Positions 1 to 6,592 of a stretch of 19,079 nt of DNA are shown piece after piece; within the stretch, counting starts at the first letter, position 1, and each line of letters opens with the position of its first letter. The position numbers and the translations under genes are program-made. The notes beneath the pieces were generated by a model. The model was not told where the DNA came from. It was given only the letters and a program-made list of their open reading frames with translations, and did not search any database. Origin of the DNA: Candidatus Latescibacterota bacterium (GTDB lineage: Bacteria > JAAXHH01); the NCBI GenBank assembly GCA_022821935.1, contig JAJECR010000355.1, forward strand, positions 1 through 19,079. Direction: 5' to 3'.

Positions 1-582
1 ATCAACACGCCGGAGAACGAGGACCTGTTCTTCCATCGATCCAACATCAAGGATGCCCAGTTCTCGTTGCTGCAGGTCGGCGACCGGGTGGCCTATACCG
101 TCCAGTTCACTTCCCGCGGCCCCCGGGCCGACCAGGTGCAGGTCGAGAATCAATCCGCGAGACTCCAGGTAAACCTGGCCGTGAAGGACCTCCAGGTGTC
201 CGCCGCGTTCTACACCGAAACCCTCGACTTCAAGGAACGCTCCAACAATCCCGGCTACATCCTGCTTCAACGGGACGCCCTGGTCCTGGGACTCAAGACG
301 GACGAACTGCTCTGGTATCCGGATCCCGGGGAGCAGCCCGTGGAGTCGCTCGTTCGGGGCGTGGGCGTCGAACTGGTCCTGGAAACCTCGGATATCGAAC
401 AGTTCCATGCACGGATGCAGCAGGCCGGTGTGGCCATACACGAACCGTTGAAAGAACAGCCCTGGGGCGCCACGGACTTTCGCATGCTGGACCCGGATGG
501 CTACTACTGGCGGATCACGTCCCCCCGCGACCAGGATGTCGTCCATGCCGAAGAAGAACCCATGGAAGGGGAACCCGCGTGA
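1..582 (+). CDS. Cold-shock domain / VOC (glyoxalase-like) fusion protein, 5' partial
   Basis: The frame is open from the window edge, so the true start lies upstream. The first 50 or so visible residues match the C-terminal two thirds of a cold-shock domain: an F-I/N-T-P-E stretch, the RNP2-like LFFHRSNI segment, a GDRVAYTV strand and a final GPRADQV. The RNP1 part would be upstream. From about base 160 a VOC domain follows (strand VNLAVKDL, FYTETLDF, then a terminal MLDPDGYYWRI). The usual first-strand metal-binding His is Asn here, and the Glu expected near the end of the DPDG strand is not evident, so it may bind a ligand rather than act as a metalloenzyme. It ends inside a GTGA overlap with the glucokinase gene, which suggests translational coupling. 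Cold-shock domains bind single-stranded nucleic acid; the role of the fusion is unknown to me. Confidence 0.8.
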   Translation: MNTPENEDLFFHRSNIKDAQFSLLQVGDRVAYTVQFTSRGPRADQVQVENQSARLQVNLAVKDLQVSAAFYTETLDFKERSNNPGYILLQRDALVLGLKTDELLWYPDPGEQPVESLVRGVGVELVLETSDIEQFHARMQQAGVAIHEPLKEQPWGATDFRMLDPDGYYWRITSPRDQDVVHAEEEPMEGEPA

Positions 583-1316
583 GTTTTCTGGGTATCGATA
601 TCGGCGGGACGGGCATTAAAGGCGCGCCGGTCTGCCTGGAAACCGGAAAACTCGAGACGGAACGGTTCAGGATCGCCACCCCCAGGCCGGCCACCCCGAA
701 GAAAGTCATCGAGACCGCGGCGGAAATCGTCCGGCACTTCGACCCGCCGGGTCCCGTGGGCTTCGGTTTTCCGGCAGTGATTAAGAAGGGTACGGTGCGG
801 ACCGCGGCGAACATCGACCCGTCCTGGATCGGCGTCAACGCCGCCGAACGCATGGCGAAGGCGACAGGCCGGCCGGTCGTTTTCGTGAACGACGCGGATG
901 CCGCCGGGATCGCGGAAATGCGATACGGCGCGGGCAGGGACCGGGACGGAGTGGTGATCATCGCGACCCTGGGAACCGGCATCGGCACGTCCCTGTTCGT
1001 CGACGGCGCCCTTGTGCCCAGCACGGAATTCGGCCACATCGAGATGAAGGGACGCGTGGCGGAGAAGTACGCGGCGGAAAGCGTGCGGAAGGAAAAGGGA
1101 CTGGGCTGGCTGGAATGGGGCGGCCGCGTGAACGAGTACCTCTGCAAGCTGGACGAGTTGATCCGCCCGGACCTGATCATCGTGGGCGGCGGCGCCAGCA
1201 ACAAGTACGAGAAGTTCTCCCCGTGCTTCACCGTGGATACCGAGGTCCTACCCGCCCGGCTGAGGAACCAGGCCGGGATCATCGGGGCGGCCCTTGCCGC
1301 GCAGGCCGGCGGATGA
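579..1316 (+). CDS. ppgK: Polyphosphate glucokinase (ROK family)
   Basis: This 245-residue ROK kinase phosphorylates glucose, probably with polyphosphate and/or ATP, in the cytoplasm. The phosphate-1 motif DIGGTGIKGA is at residues 7-16, VNDADAAG at 103-110 holds the catalytic Asp (D105), and TLGTGIGTSLF at 130-140 is followed by LVPSTEFGHIE, which is diagnostic of PPGK rather than of classical ROK sugar kinases. The ROK zinc-binding Cys cluster is absent, as in known PPGKs. The C-terminal PDLIIVGGGAS and LRNQAGIIGAA stretches also match PPGK. Length is close to the family norm of about 250. The GTG start at 579 overlaps the previous stop (GTGA), with a GAAGGGGA-type ribosome site six bases upstream. 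The stop codon lies inside the first copy of a 20-base tandem repeat. Confidence 0.9.
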   Translation: MSFLGIDIGGTGIKGAPVCLETGKLETERFRIATPRPATPKKVIETAAEIVRHFDPPGPVGFGFPAVIKKGTVRTAANIDPSWIGVNAAERMAKATGRPVVFVNDADAAGIAEMRYGAGRDRDGVVIIATLGTGIGTSLFVDGALVPSTEFGHIEMKGRVAEKYAAESVRKEKGLGWLEWGGRVNEYLCKLDELIRPDLIIVGGGASNKYEKFSPCFTVDTEVLPARLRNQAGIIGAALAAQAGG

Positions 1317-1360
1317 CCCGGCAGGCTGACAGATGACCCGGCAGGCCGGCGGATGACCCG
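1301..1360 (+). repeat. Three tandem 20-bp repeats over the ppgK stop codon
   Basis: The unit gcaggccggcggatgacccg occurs at 1301-1320, again at 1321-1340 with three substitutions (positions 7, 9 and 11), and exactly at 1341-1360. Copy one encodes the last residues and stop of ppgK; copies two and three are untranslated in that frame. The array fills most of the gap before the next gene. Confidence 0.95.
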
Positions 1361-1383
1361 GTAGTTCGACGAAGGCGTCGCAC

Positions 1384-2268
1384 ATGCCCATACTCACCAA
1401 GTCGAAACTGTTTCCCATGTTGCCCGAAGACGTCCGGGGGCGCGTGACCGAGAGCCACCGCCTTTCCTCGTCCAGCCGGATCAGGAACAGGAAGCAGGCC
1501 GGAGAGTTCATCATGGAACGGTGTTTCGTCTCGGTTTTTTCGGGAACGGAACTCCCAAGCATTCAGGAGGCGATTGACGGCAGGACCGATCGGCCCGGCA
1601 ACCGGGACCGGATAAGTTCGGGACAGGGTATCGCCAGCATCTGGCTGAGTGACCTGCCGGACGCCGTTCCCTGCCTCTTCGGCACATTCGTCAAACGGAA
1701 GCCCACGCTGATCGCCCGTAAGCACTGGGCGGCCCTGCTGGCCATGGAAGGGGAAGGATACCAGGGTGCCCGGGAGCGCAACCGGATATCCCCGGCGGCC
1801 TTCCGCCTGGCCGACTGCATCGAGCGGGACGGGCCGGCCACGGGACAGGCGCTGTGCGATCGACTTGCCGGGTCCGCCCGCATGGACGAACGGACTTTCC
1901 GCAGGGCGTTGCTGGAGCTCGAAAAGCTGTGGTTGATCGTGCCCGGCCGGAGCGGCCGGCCTGGAAGGAACATCCATGACACGGCTTCATGCGTCTGGGA
2001 GCTGACGAAGCGATGGGTGCCCGACGACATCGAGCGGGAAGCCGCCTCCATGACCCGCCGGCACGCCATGCGCAGTCTGCTCGTGGGCGCCGTGGATTCT
2101 GCGGGCGCCGTCGACGAGCAGGCGGTCTACCGGTGGTTCGGCTGGGCCCGATCCATGACGGGTGCCCTCATGAACGAGGCCCTGTCGGCGGAAGTGTGCT
2201 ACCGGGTGGACGGCCCCAATCCCGTGATCATATCGAGCGCGCTGGCCGAAATCTGGCCGGGCGCATAG
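1384..2268 (+). CDS. Winged-helix DNA-binding protein resembling the AlkZ-related family
   Basis: A 294-residue protein. From memory its pattern matches the AlkZ-related winged-helix family: an N-terminal stretch ending in a VSVFSGTELPSIQEAI-type segment (about 49-64), a W-L-S-D-LP segment and KRKPTLI (104-110), then ISPAAFRLADCIERDGP (about 135-151), which looks like the first winged helix, a helix rich in RRALLELEKL (173-182), and a C-terminal helical part with WFGW (251-254). AlkZ/YcaQ members excise bases at interstrand crosslinks; related proteins often lack the glycosylase Gln-x-Asp motif, and I do not see that motif here. The start at 1384 has no clear ribosome site. ATG 1513 is possible but would remove residues 32-43, which fit the family. 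It lies 112 bases before the methyltransferase, same strand. Confidence 0.6.
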   Translation: MPILTKSKLFPMLPEDVRGRVTESHRLSSSSRIRNRKQAGEFIMERCFVSVFSGTELPSIQEAIDGRTDRPGNRDRISSGQGIASIWLSDLPDAVPCLFGTFVKRKPTLIARKHWAALLAMEGEGYQGARERNRISPAAFRLADCIERDGPATGQALCDRLAGSARMDERTFRRALLELEKLWLIVPGRSGRPGRNIHDTASCVWELTKRWVPDDIEREAASMTRRHAMRSLLVGAVDSAGAVDEQAVYRWFGWARSMTGALMNEALSAEVCYRVDGPNPVIISSALAEIWPGA

Positions 2269-2380
2269 CGCGGCTTTTCCGCCCACCGGCGGAACGCCTG
2301 GCGCGCGGCGCATGCCCGGCCCGGCGCGTCCCCTGTCCACCCTGCTGATACTGTGCGCTCCCGAACGGTCACGCCATTTT

Positions 2381-3151
2381 ATGCGCCTTTACCACGATGA
2401 CGACCAGGTCCGGCTCTGGCTGGGCGACGCGCGGGACATGGAGCCGATTCCCGACCAGAGCGCCGGCCTGGTGCTGACCTGTCCGCCGTGGTGGGACAGC
2501 GGCGACTACGGCCACCCGGACCAGATCGGATTCGGCCAGTCCTATCCCGACTTCCTGGCTTCCCTCTCGAGGGTGTGGACGCACTGCCTCCGTTGCCTGA
2601 TGCCCGGCAGGGCGATCGTCGTCTGGATCGCGGACCTGCTCTGGCGGGAGGAGCCGGTGGCGCTGGTGGCGGACACGCACCGCGGTCTCCAGGAGGCCGG
2701 TTTTTTATATGAGGCGACCTGGTACTGGTTCGAAAACGGGAAGAAGGCGAGGAAGGAAGAGGCGGAGGACCGGTTGCCGCTGGGATGCCGCCCCAAAGTC
2801 CACGCCGAGACCATCCTGGTCTACCGGAAGCCCGGCGAGCCCGAGTTGCCTGCGCCTGATGTCATGGAAGAAAGCCGCGTGCCCGGGGAGGTATGGCGGT
2901 CGGGCCGGCAGGCCGTATGGACGCCCGGCGACGATCTGGAACACCCCTACCGGCGCCTGATCCGCCTCTGGTCATACGCGGGCGAAACGGTCCTGGACCC
3001 CTTTGCCGGCCAGGGCGCCATCGCGCTGGCCGCGCGGTCGCTGGAACGGCGCTGCGTCACGGTGGAGCTGAATCCCGATTCCTGCCGCCATATCGCCACG
3101 CTCCTCGCGGCGCCTCACATGCCGTGTTCAGCCAGCAGGCGCCGCAGGTAG
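2381..3151 (+). CDS. DNA methyltransferase, N4-cytosine/N6-adenine type, beta class
   Basis: A 256-residue SAM-dependent DNA methylase. The catalytic motif IV is TCPPWW (residues 33-38), a variant of the S/D-PP-Y/F/W signature, and it precedes the SAM-binding motif I, DPFAGQGA (206-213), followed by VELNPDSC. The order IV before I defines the beta class, to which many N4-cytosine enzymes belong. The ATG at 2381 is preferred: MRLYHDDDQVRLWLGDARDM is the usual opening of this family, and the 23 residues added by the in-frame ATG at 2312 look unrelated. No restriction endonuclease is visible beside it, so it appears solitary; its neighbour is a DNA-binding winged-helix protein. The Arg-rich C-terminus overlaps the 3' end of the convergent TIM-barrel gene by 37 bases. 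Confidence 0.85.
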   Translation: MRLYHDDDQVRLWLGDARDMEPIPDQSAGLVLTCPPWWDSGDYGHPDQIGFGQSYPDFLASLSRVWTHCLRCLMPGRAIVVWIADLLWREEPVALVADTHRGLQEAGFLYEATWYWFENGKKARKEEAEDRLPLGCRPKVHAETILVYRKPGEPELPAPDVMEESRVPGEVWRSGRQAVWTPGDDLEHPYRRLIRLWSYAGETVLDPFAGQGAIALAARSLERRCVTVELNPDSCRHIATLLAAPHMPCSASRRRR

Positions 3152-3951
3152 GCGGCGGCCTTGGGCACTGCGGTCTCCTCGGCTTCGACGTCCTGCCCTT
3201 CGTAGACGACCGACATCCAGCCATTGAACCCGACCTGCTTCAGGATCCCGAGTATGCGGGGATAGTCCAGCCAGACTTCCTCGCCGGACTGGACGCGGTA
3301 GAATTTCGCCCGGACGTGCACGGCGTGTGGCGCGCTTATTTCCATGCTGCCATAAAAATCATAGGCGGGGTCGGGATTACCCCTTCTGCCCGATGCACCC
3401 GGTGATCCGGCATACTGGCCCGTATCCATGATGTGCGTGAAATTCGGGTGGCCCACCTCGTTCAGGATCCGCACGACGTCGTCGCCCGTGCGGGTCACAC
3501 AACCGTGGTTGTGGTTGTGCAGCCCGACGGCGACGCCCCGGTCTGCCCCGTGGGCGACCACCTCCGAAATCGCGTAGATCATGCGGGACCAGGTGACGTA
3601 GGCGGGCGTATCGTCCCGGTCCCACGCCGCGAAGATGCGCACCATCGGCACGTGCATCCGCGCGGCCACGTCGATCCAGTGTTTTACCATATCGACTTCA
3701 GCGGCAATCTCTCCGGCCGGCTTCCCGAAGTTGTTGCTGATACCCAGGTAGGAGATGGCCAGCCCCCGTTGCAGGCATCGCATGCGTACGTCCCCCAGGT
3801 ACGCGTCGTCCTCAGAGGCCAGCGCCCTGGTATGGATGTCGATCCCGTCCAGTCCCATTTCGCGCGCGCGATCGATGAATTCGAAGAGGTCCATGCGCCC
3901 TTCCTGGATGGCGTGGCCGTAGCTGAGGGACATGCACCCGAGTTTGATCAC
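3115..3951 (-). CDS. Sugar-phosphate isomerase/epimerase-like TIM barrel (xylose-isomerase-like)
   Basis: A 278-residue AP-endonuclease-2/xylose-isomerase-like barrel (COG1082 type). Typical elements are MIKLGCMSLSYG at the start, GLDGIDIH (33-40), a VGLHNHNHG strand (142-150), HIMDTGQYAG (173-182) with a likely metal-binding Asp, HVRAKFY (212-218) and VVYEGQD (248-254) with the last Glu ligand. The first Glu ligand of many relatives is His/Asn here (LHNHNH), which occurs in some subgroups. The start is GTG at 3951, sharing a GTGA overlap with the stop of the upstream helical-protein gene, with AAAGGAT eight bases ahead, so translation is probably coupled. It is the last gene of the minus-strand operon that also holds rhamnose mutarotase, which supports a role in sugar or sugar-acid breakdown. 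Substrate unknown. Confidence 0.85.
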   Translation of the reverse strand: MIKLGCMSLSYGHAIQEGRMDLFEFIDRAREMGLDGIDIHTRALASEDDAYLGDVRMRCLQRGLAISYLGISNNFGKPAGEIAAEVDMVKHWIDVAARMHVPMVRIFAAWDRDDTPAYVTWSRMIYAISEVVAHGADRGVAVGLHNHNHGCVTRTGDDVVRILNEVGHPNFTHIMDTGQYAGSPGASGRRGNPDPAYDFYGSMEISAPHAVHVRAKFYRVQSGEEVWLDYPRILGILKQVGFNGWMSVVYEGQDVEAEETAVPKAAAYLRRLLAEHGM

Positions 3952-5135
3952 TTCGCGGCATCCTTTCTCCCGCCGGGTTGGTCGTTGCCGGGGTTGTCGC
4001 GGACCTGACTCCCGCGGTCCTGGCCGGCGCCGGTCCGGTCGCCTTCGGCCTGGCCGCCGTCCATCGTGCAGGACTGCTCCAGGAAATAGACCATCACGTA
4101 CTCTTCCGCCGTGCGCTTGGGACCGGGCAGGTTTCGGATCCGTCGCGCGTGGGCTTCGAGGTGGCGCTTGACGAAGAACAGGTAGAGCTGGGTGACGAAA
4201 TCAGTCGCCGTATGGTTGTAGAGATAGGTGGGCGGCAGCGAGAGCGTAGTGCCCACCTTGACGCCCGCCTCTGTTTTTTCCTGTCCCTTCAACAGCCTGT
4301 CGTTCAACGATTCGAGTTCTTCGGTGGACACGCTGAAGAGAAACTCGCGAAAGGCCTGAAGTTCCTCAGGCGGACAGGTCTTCCTGGAGAAATAGTCGAG
4401 GAACCGGATGTCGCCGCCGGCGCGCATCAGGGCGAATATCTCGGATACGCCCATCAGCGTGCCCAGTTGCACGGTGGTCTGACGCCGGGCTTCCCAGGTG
4501 GTCTCCAGGACGGGCAGGACGGCTTCGATGCGCCGGGAGAACCGGTCTTCCCAGAGGTGGGTCAGGGCGGTGGCCGCCTTGGTCCGGACGGCGCGTCCGA
4601 GGCTGTCGTCGCAGACAATGGCGATCAGCAGCGATTCGATCACCTTGTTGTGGATGCTCTGGCTGATACGGCCGCCGATGGCGTCTTCCACGGCCGTGAA
4701 GTCCTTACGGCCGCCCAGCGCTTCCTGGGCGACCTGGTGCAGGAGACGGAAGAGGTTGAGCCGGGCCATGACGTACACCTGCCCGACCGCGGCTCGCATG
4801 GGAAGCAGCATGTCGACGGTGAAGAGCGTAGCGTTGGACAGCGCCTCGATGAGGGACGCGGCGTCCCGCCGCTGCTGGCCGAGGGACTGGCTTTCCAGCA
4901 GGGAAGGATAGGCGTTCATGACCTTCGCCAGGTCGCTCAACCGGGCGATGGAATCGCAGATCGCCTGGTCGAGGTGCGCGGCGTGGGGATTCCGGCTTTC
5001 CTTCAGCGAATCGGTGATGTCCCGGATCAGCCGCTTTTCGTCTTTTGTCAGGACGGGCGTATCGAGGGTGGTCGTTTCCAAGTGATCTTGTTTACCCTTT
5101 TTACCCTGCGCGCGGGGCGCGCGCTTTACGTGCAA
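3948..5135 (-). CDS. Unrecognised all-helical protein with a disordered C-terminal tail
   Basis: I do not recognise this 395-residue protein. It is predicted largely helical, with stretches resembling HEAT-type helical pairs (about 170-215, around KVIESLLIAIVCDD and KAATALTHLWEDRF). There is no signal peptide, clear membrane segment or catalytic motif. The last 40 or so residues are rich in Gly, Asp, Gln and Arg and look disordered. No ATG opens the frame: TTG at 5135 (8 bases after the mutarotase stop) or TTG at 5081 (377 residues, starting LETTTLDTP) are the options, neither with a strong ribosome site. The residue composition looks far more natural than the equally long antisense frame, and the GTGA overlap with the next gene supports this strand. 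Sitting between a mutarotase and a sugar isomerase, it is probably co-expressed with them. Confidence 0.7.
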   Translation of the reverse strand: MHVKRAPRAQGKKGKQDHLETTTLDTPVLTKDEKRLIRDITDSLKESRNPHAAHLDQAICDSIARLSDLAKVMNAYPSLLESQSLGQQRRDAASLIEALSNATLFTVDMLLPMRAAVGQVYVMARLNLFRLLHQVAQEALGGRKDFTAVEDAIGGRISQSIHNKVIESLLIAIVCDDSLGRAVRTKAATALTHLWEDRFSRRIEAVLPVLETTWEARRQTTVQLGTLMGVSEIFALMRAGGDIRFLDYFSRKTCPPEELQAFREFLFSVSTEELESLNDRLLKGQEKTEAGVKVGTTLSLPPTYLYNHTATDFVTQLYLFFVKRHLEAHARRIRNLPGPKRTAEEYVMVYFLEQSCTMDGGQAEGDRTGAGQDRGSQVRDNPGNDQPGGRKDAAK

Positions 5136-5143
5136 TGTTCGGG

Positions 5144-5464
5144 TTATTCCAGGTAGAAAACCTGTTCCAGCGGTACCATGTTCTCGTCGGCGTGCTTGCC
5201 GCCGAGGTTTTCGAAGTAGGGTGCCATGAACTCCTGCCAGCGCGCGTTGACGTCCTTCTCGGCCATGGTGGCCAGCGCTTTCTCGAAATCCGGTGTCTCG
5301 CAGTAACCGAAAAGCAGTCCGTCCTCGCGCATGAACAGCGAGTAGTTGCGCCAGCCGGCCTCGCGCAGGGCGTCCAGCATTTCGGGCCAGACCTCCCTGT
5401 GGTGCTTCTTGTAGCCTTCGATCATGTCTTCCTTGACCTTCAGTATGAATGCCACCCGTTGCAT
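5144..5464 (-). CDS. rhaM: L-rhamnose mutarotase
   Basis: A 106-residue mutarotase that interconverts the alpha and beta anomers of L-rhamnose (or a related 6-deoxy sugar), feeding isomerisation. Counting from the ATG at 5464, Tyr18 and His22 fall at the positions of the E. coli RhaM catalytic residues (recalled), followed by the conserved VWPEML and RNYSLF segments, an ARWQEFM helix and the family ending EQVFYLE. An ATG 15 bases upstream (5479) opens the same frame, but those five codons contain a perfect AAGGAG six bases before ATG 5464, so the shorter start is chosen. It follows the PIG-L gene by 43 bases and precedes the helical protein closely. Rhamnose isomerase and kinase genes are not in the window. 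Confidence 0.92.
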   Translation of the reverse strand: MQRVAFILKVKEDMIEGYKKHHREVWPEMLDALREAGWRNYSLFMREDGLLFGYCETPDFEKALATMAEKDVNARWQEFMAPYFENLGGKHADENMVPLEQVFYLE

Positions 5465-5470
5465 GGTGTT

Positions 5471-5476
5471 CTCCTT
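5471..5476 (-). promoter_or_regulatory. Ribosome-binding site deciding the rhaM start
   Basis: AAGGAG on the minus strand, six bases before ATG 5464. It lies inside codons 2-3 of the longer reading that would start at 5479, which argues against that longer start. Confidence 0.85.
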
Positions 5477-5479
5477 CAT

Positions 5480-5534
5480 GCTTTGTACTTGTAACGGATC
5501 TTTTCTATCACGCTTCGTACTTGTAACTGACCTT
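5480..5534 (-). repeat. Imperfect direct repeat duplicating the 3' end of the PIG-L gene
   Basis: The minus-strand segment from 5534 to 5512 (encoding KVSYKYEA minus its last base) recurs at 5502-5480, offset by 32 bases, where it would read KIRYKYKA then TGA. GTTACAAGTAC is identical in both. Across 32 aligned bases I count 25 identities. The second copy is not in frame with the first. Confidence 0.85.
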
Positions 5535-6368
5535 CACGATGTTTTCGTGGTCCGACCTGCGGGCCCGCTCGAGGGCGTAGGACGAGACCGGGAAGTAGTA
5601 GTGCGTCTCGGCGTTGAGCGAAATGAACCCTTCGGCGTAGGCGACGTGACCCGCGCCGCCAAAGGCCCCGTCCGAGGTCTCGATGCGTTTCCGCGCGTAG
5701 GCGCCGCCGTAGCCCTGGCTCACGAGGGCGTCAAGCGCCGCCAGCTTCTTGTCGACCACGTCCGTAATGTCGATGAATACGTCGTTGTAGTACCCGCCAC
5801 GGGCGTCCCACACGTTCCTGGGAAGACTCGCCGCGCCGCAGCCCCAGTAGAACACCTGCGCGACCTGGTGGGGCGGGCGCCGGTCCCCGGGATCGACAGA
5901 GCCGGCCAGTCCCATGGCGAGCATCACGATGCGCCCCGCCACGGCATGGGGGCTCCAGGTGCCCCCGCCCTCGTCGGGGAAATGGGTGAGGATGATATCC
6001 GGCTTCAGCTCCCGCAGCAGGCGGGCGAGCTGGCGCACGATCGGCTTTTCAGGCAGCAGGACGGCATCGTCCGCGCCCATGAAATAGACGTCTTCCACGC
6101 CGAGGGCGCGGCAGGCGGAGCGCACCTCTTCCGCCTTCACGTCGGACCGGTTCGCCATCATCTGCTTCAGGGTGTCCCCCTCCGGCACTTCCTCCGCGTG
6201 GAACATCTCGTCGCTGATTACCTTGTCGTGCACGCGGGCGCCGTGGGTCAGCACCACGCAACCCACCCAGTCGCCCCGGGCCGTATGATGGGCCATGGCG
6301 CCGCCGGACTGGTCGAAGATATCGGCTGGATGCGCGCCGATGGACAGGATGCGAAGCCGATCGTTCAA
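5508..6368 (-). CDS. PIG-L/LmbE-family protein with altered catalytic motif
   Basis: A 286-residue PIG-L (LmbE-like) protein; the family contains zinc-dependent N-acetylglucosamine deacetylases such as MshB. The usual HPDDE motif reads HPAD here (13-16): the metal ligands H13 and D16 remain, but the Asp that acts as general base in MshB is Ala15. Ungapped against the usual HPDHxxVGR stretch, the local sequence is WSPHAVAGR (138-146), keeping the last ligand His (H141) but replacing the first His with Trp. THFPDEGG (128-135) is intact. The start is TTG 6368 with AGGGGAG seven bases ahead. It heads the minus-strand operon upstream of rhaM and diverges from the MFS gene. A sugar-amide or ester hydrolase with different chemistry, or a non-deacetylase, are both possible. 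Confidence 0.85.
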   Translation of the reverse strand: MNDRLRILSIGAHPADIFDQSGGAMAHHTARGDWVGCVVLTHGARVHDKVISDEMFHAEEVPEGDTLKQMMANRSDVKAEEVRSACRALGVEDVYFMGADDAVLLPEKPIVRQLARLLRELKPDIILTHFPDEGGGTWSPHAVAGRIVMLAMGLAGSVDPGDRRPPHQVAQVFYWGCGAASLPRNVWDARGGYYNDVFIDITDVVDKKLAALDALVSQGYGGAYARKRIETSDGAFGGAGHVAYAEGFISLNAETHYYFPVSSYALERARRSDHENIVKVSYKYEA

Positions 6369-6375
6369 GACGACA

Positions 6376-6382
6376 CTCCCCT
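6376..6382 (-). promoter_or_regulatory. Ribosome-binding site supporting the TTG start of the PIG-L gene
   Basis: AGGGGAG on the minus strand, seven bases before TTG 6368. The position supports this non-ATG start, which also places the HPAD motif at the normal distance from the N-terminus. Confidence 0.7.
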
Positions 6383-6592
6383 GCTTTGAAATGGCGTGAT
6401 CAAGGTGTTCGAACGGGTGTGCGGAACGCTTGACTGTGGCCGATAGAAAGGCTTTCTTGTCCCAGGATCACCGGCGGACCGAATTGTCGGCAGACGACGA
6501 GGGGAGCCGGTTTTCGGTGGTGCTGAAAGTCAGATAATTCGGAATATAGATGGTCCCACCTGCCCGTCAACAGGATTTTCCACAGGGCGTCC

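Noticed and set aside
2312..2380. Upstream ATG for the methyltransferase
   Set aside because: The 23 added residues do not fit the family and the usual opening begins at ATG 2381.
3978..5156. 392-codon plus-strand open frame opposite the helical-protein gene
   Set aside because: Residue composition (Gly/Val/Asp/Gln-rich with no family motif) is typical of antisense frames in GC-rich DNA; the minus-strand gene fits the operon with a GTGA overlap.
5424..6389. 321-codon plus-strand open frame opposite the PIG-L gene
   Set aside because: A shadow of a clear family member on the minus strand; no ribosome site or domain.
6430..6458. TTGACT plus a 13-base odd palindrome AGAAAGGCTTTCT in the divergent MFS/PIG-L gap
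   Set aside because: No acceptable -10 box at 16-18 bases and such short palindromes arise by chance; kept only as a note.
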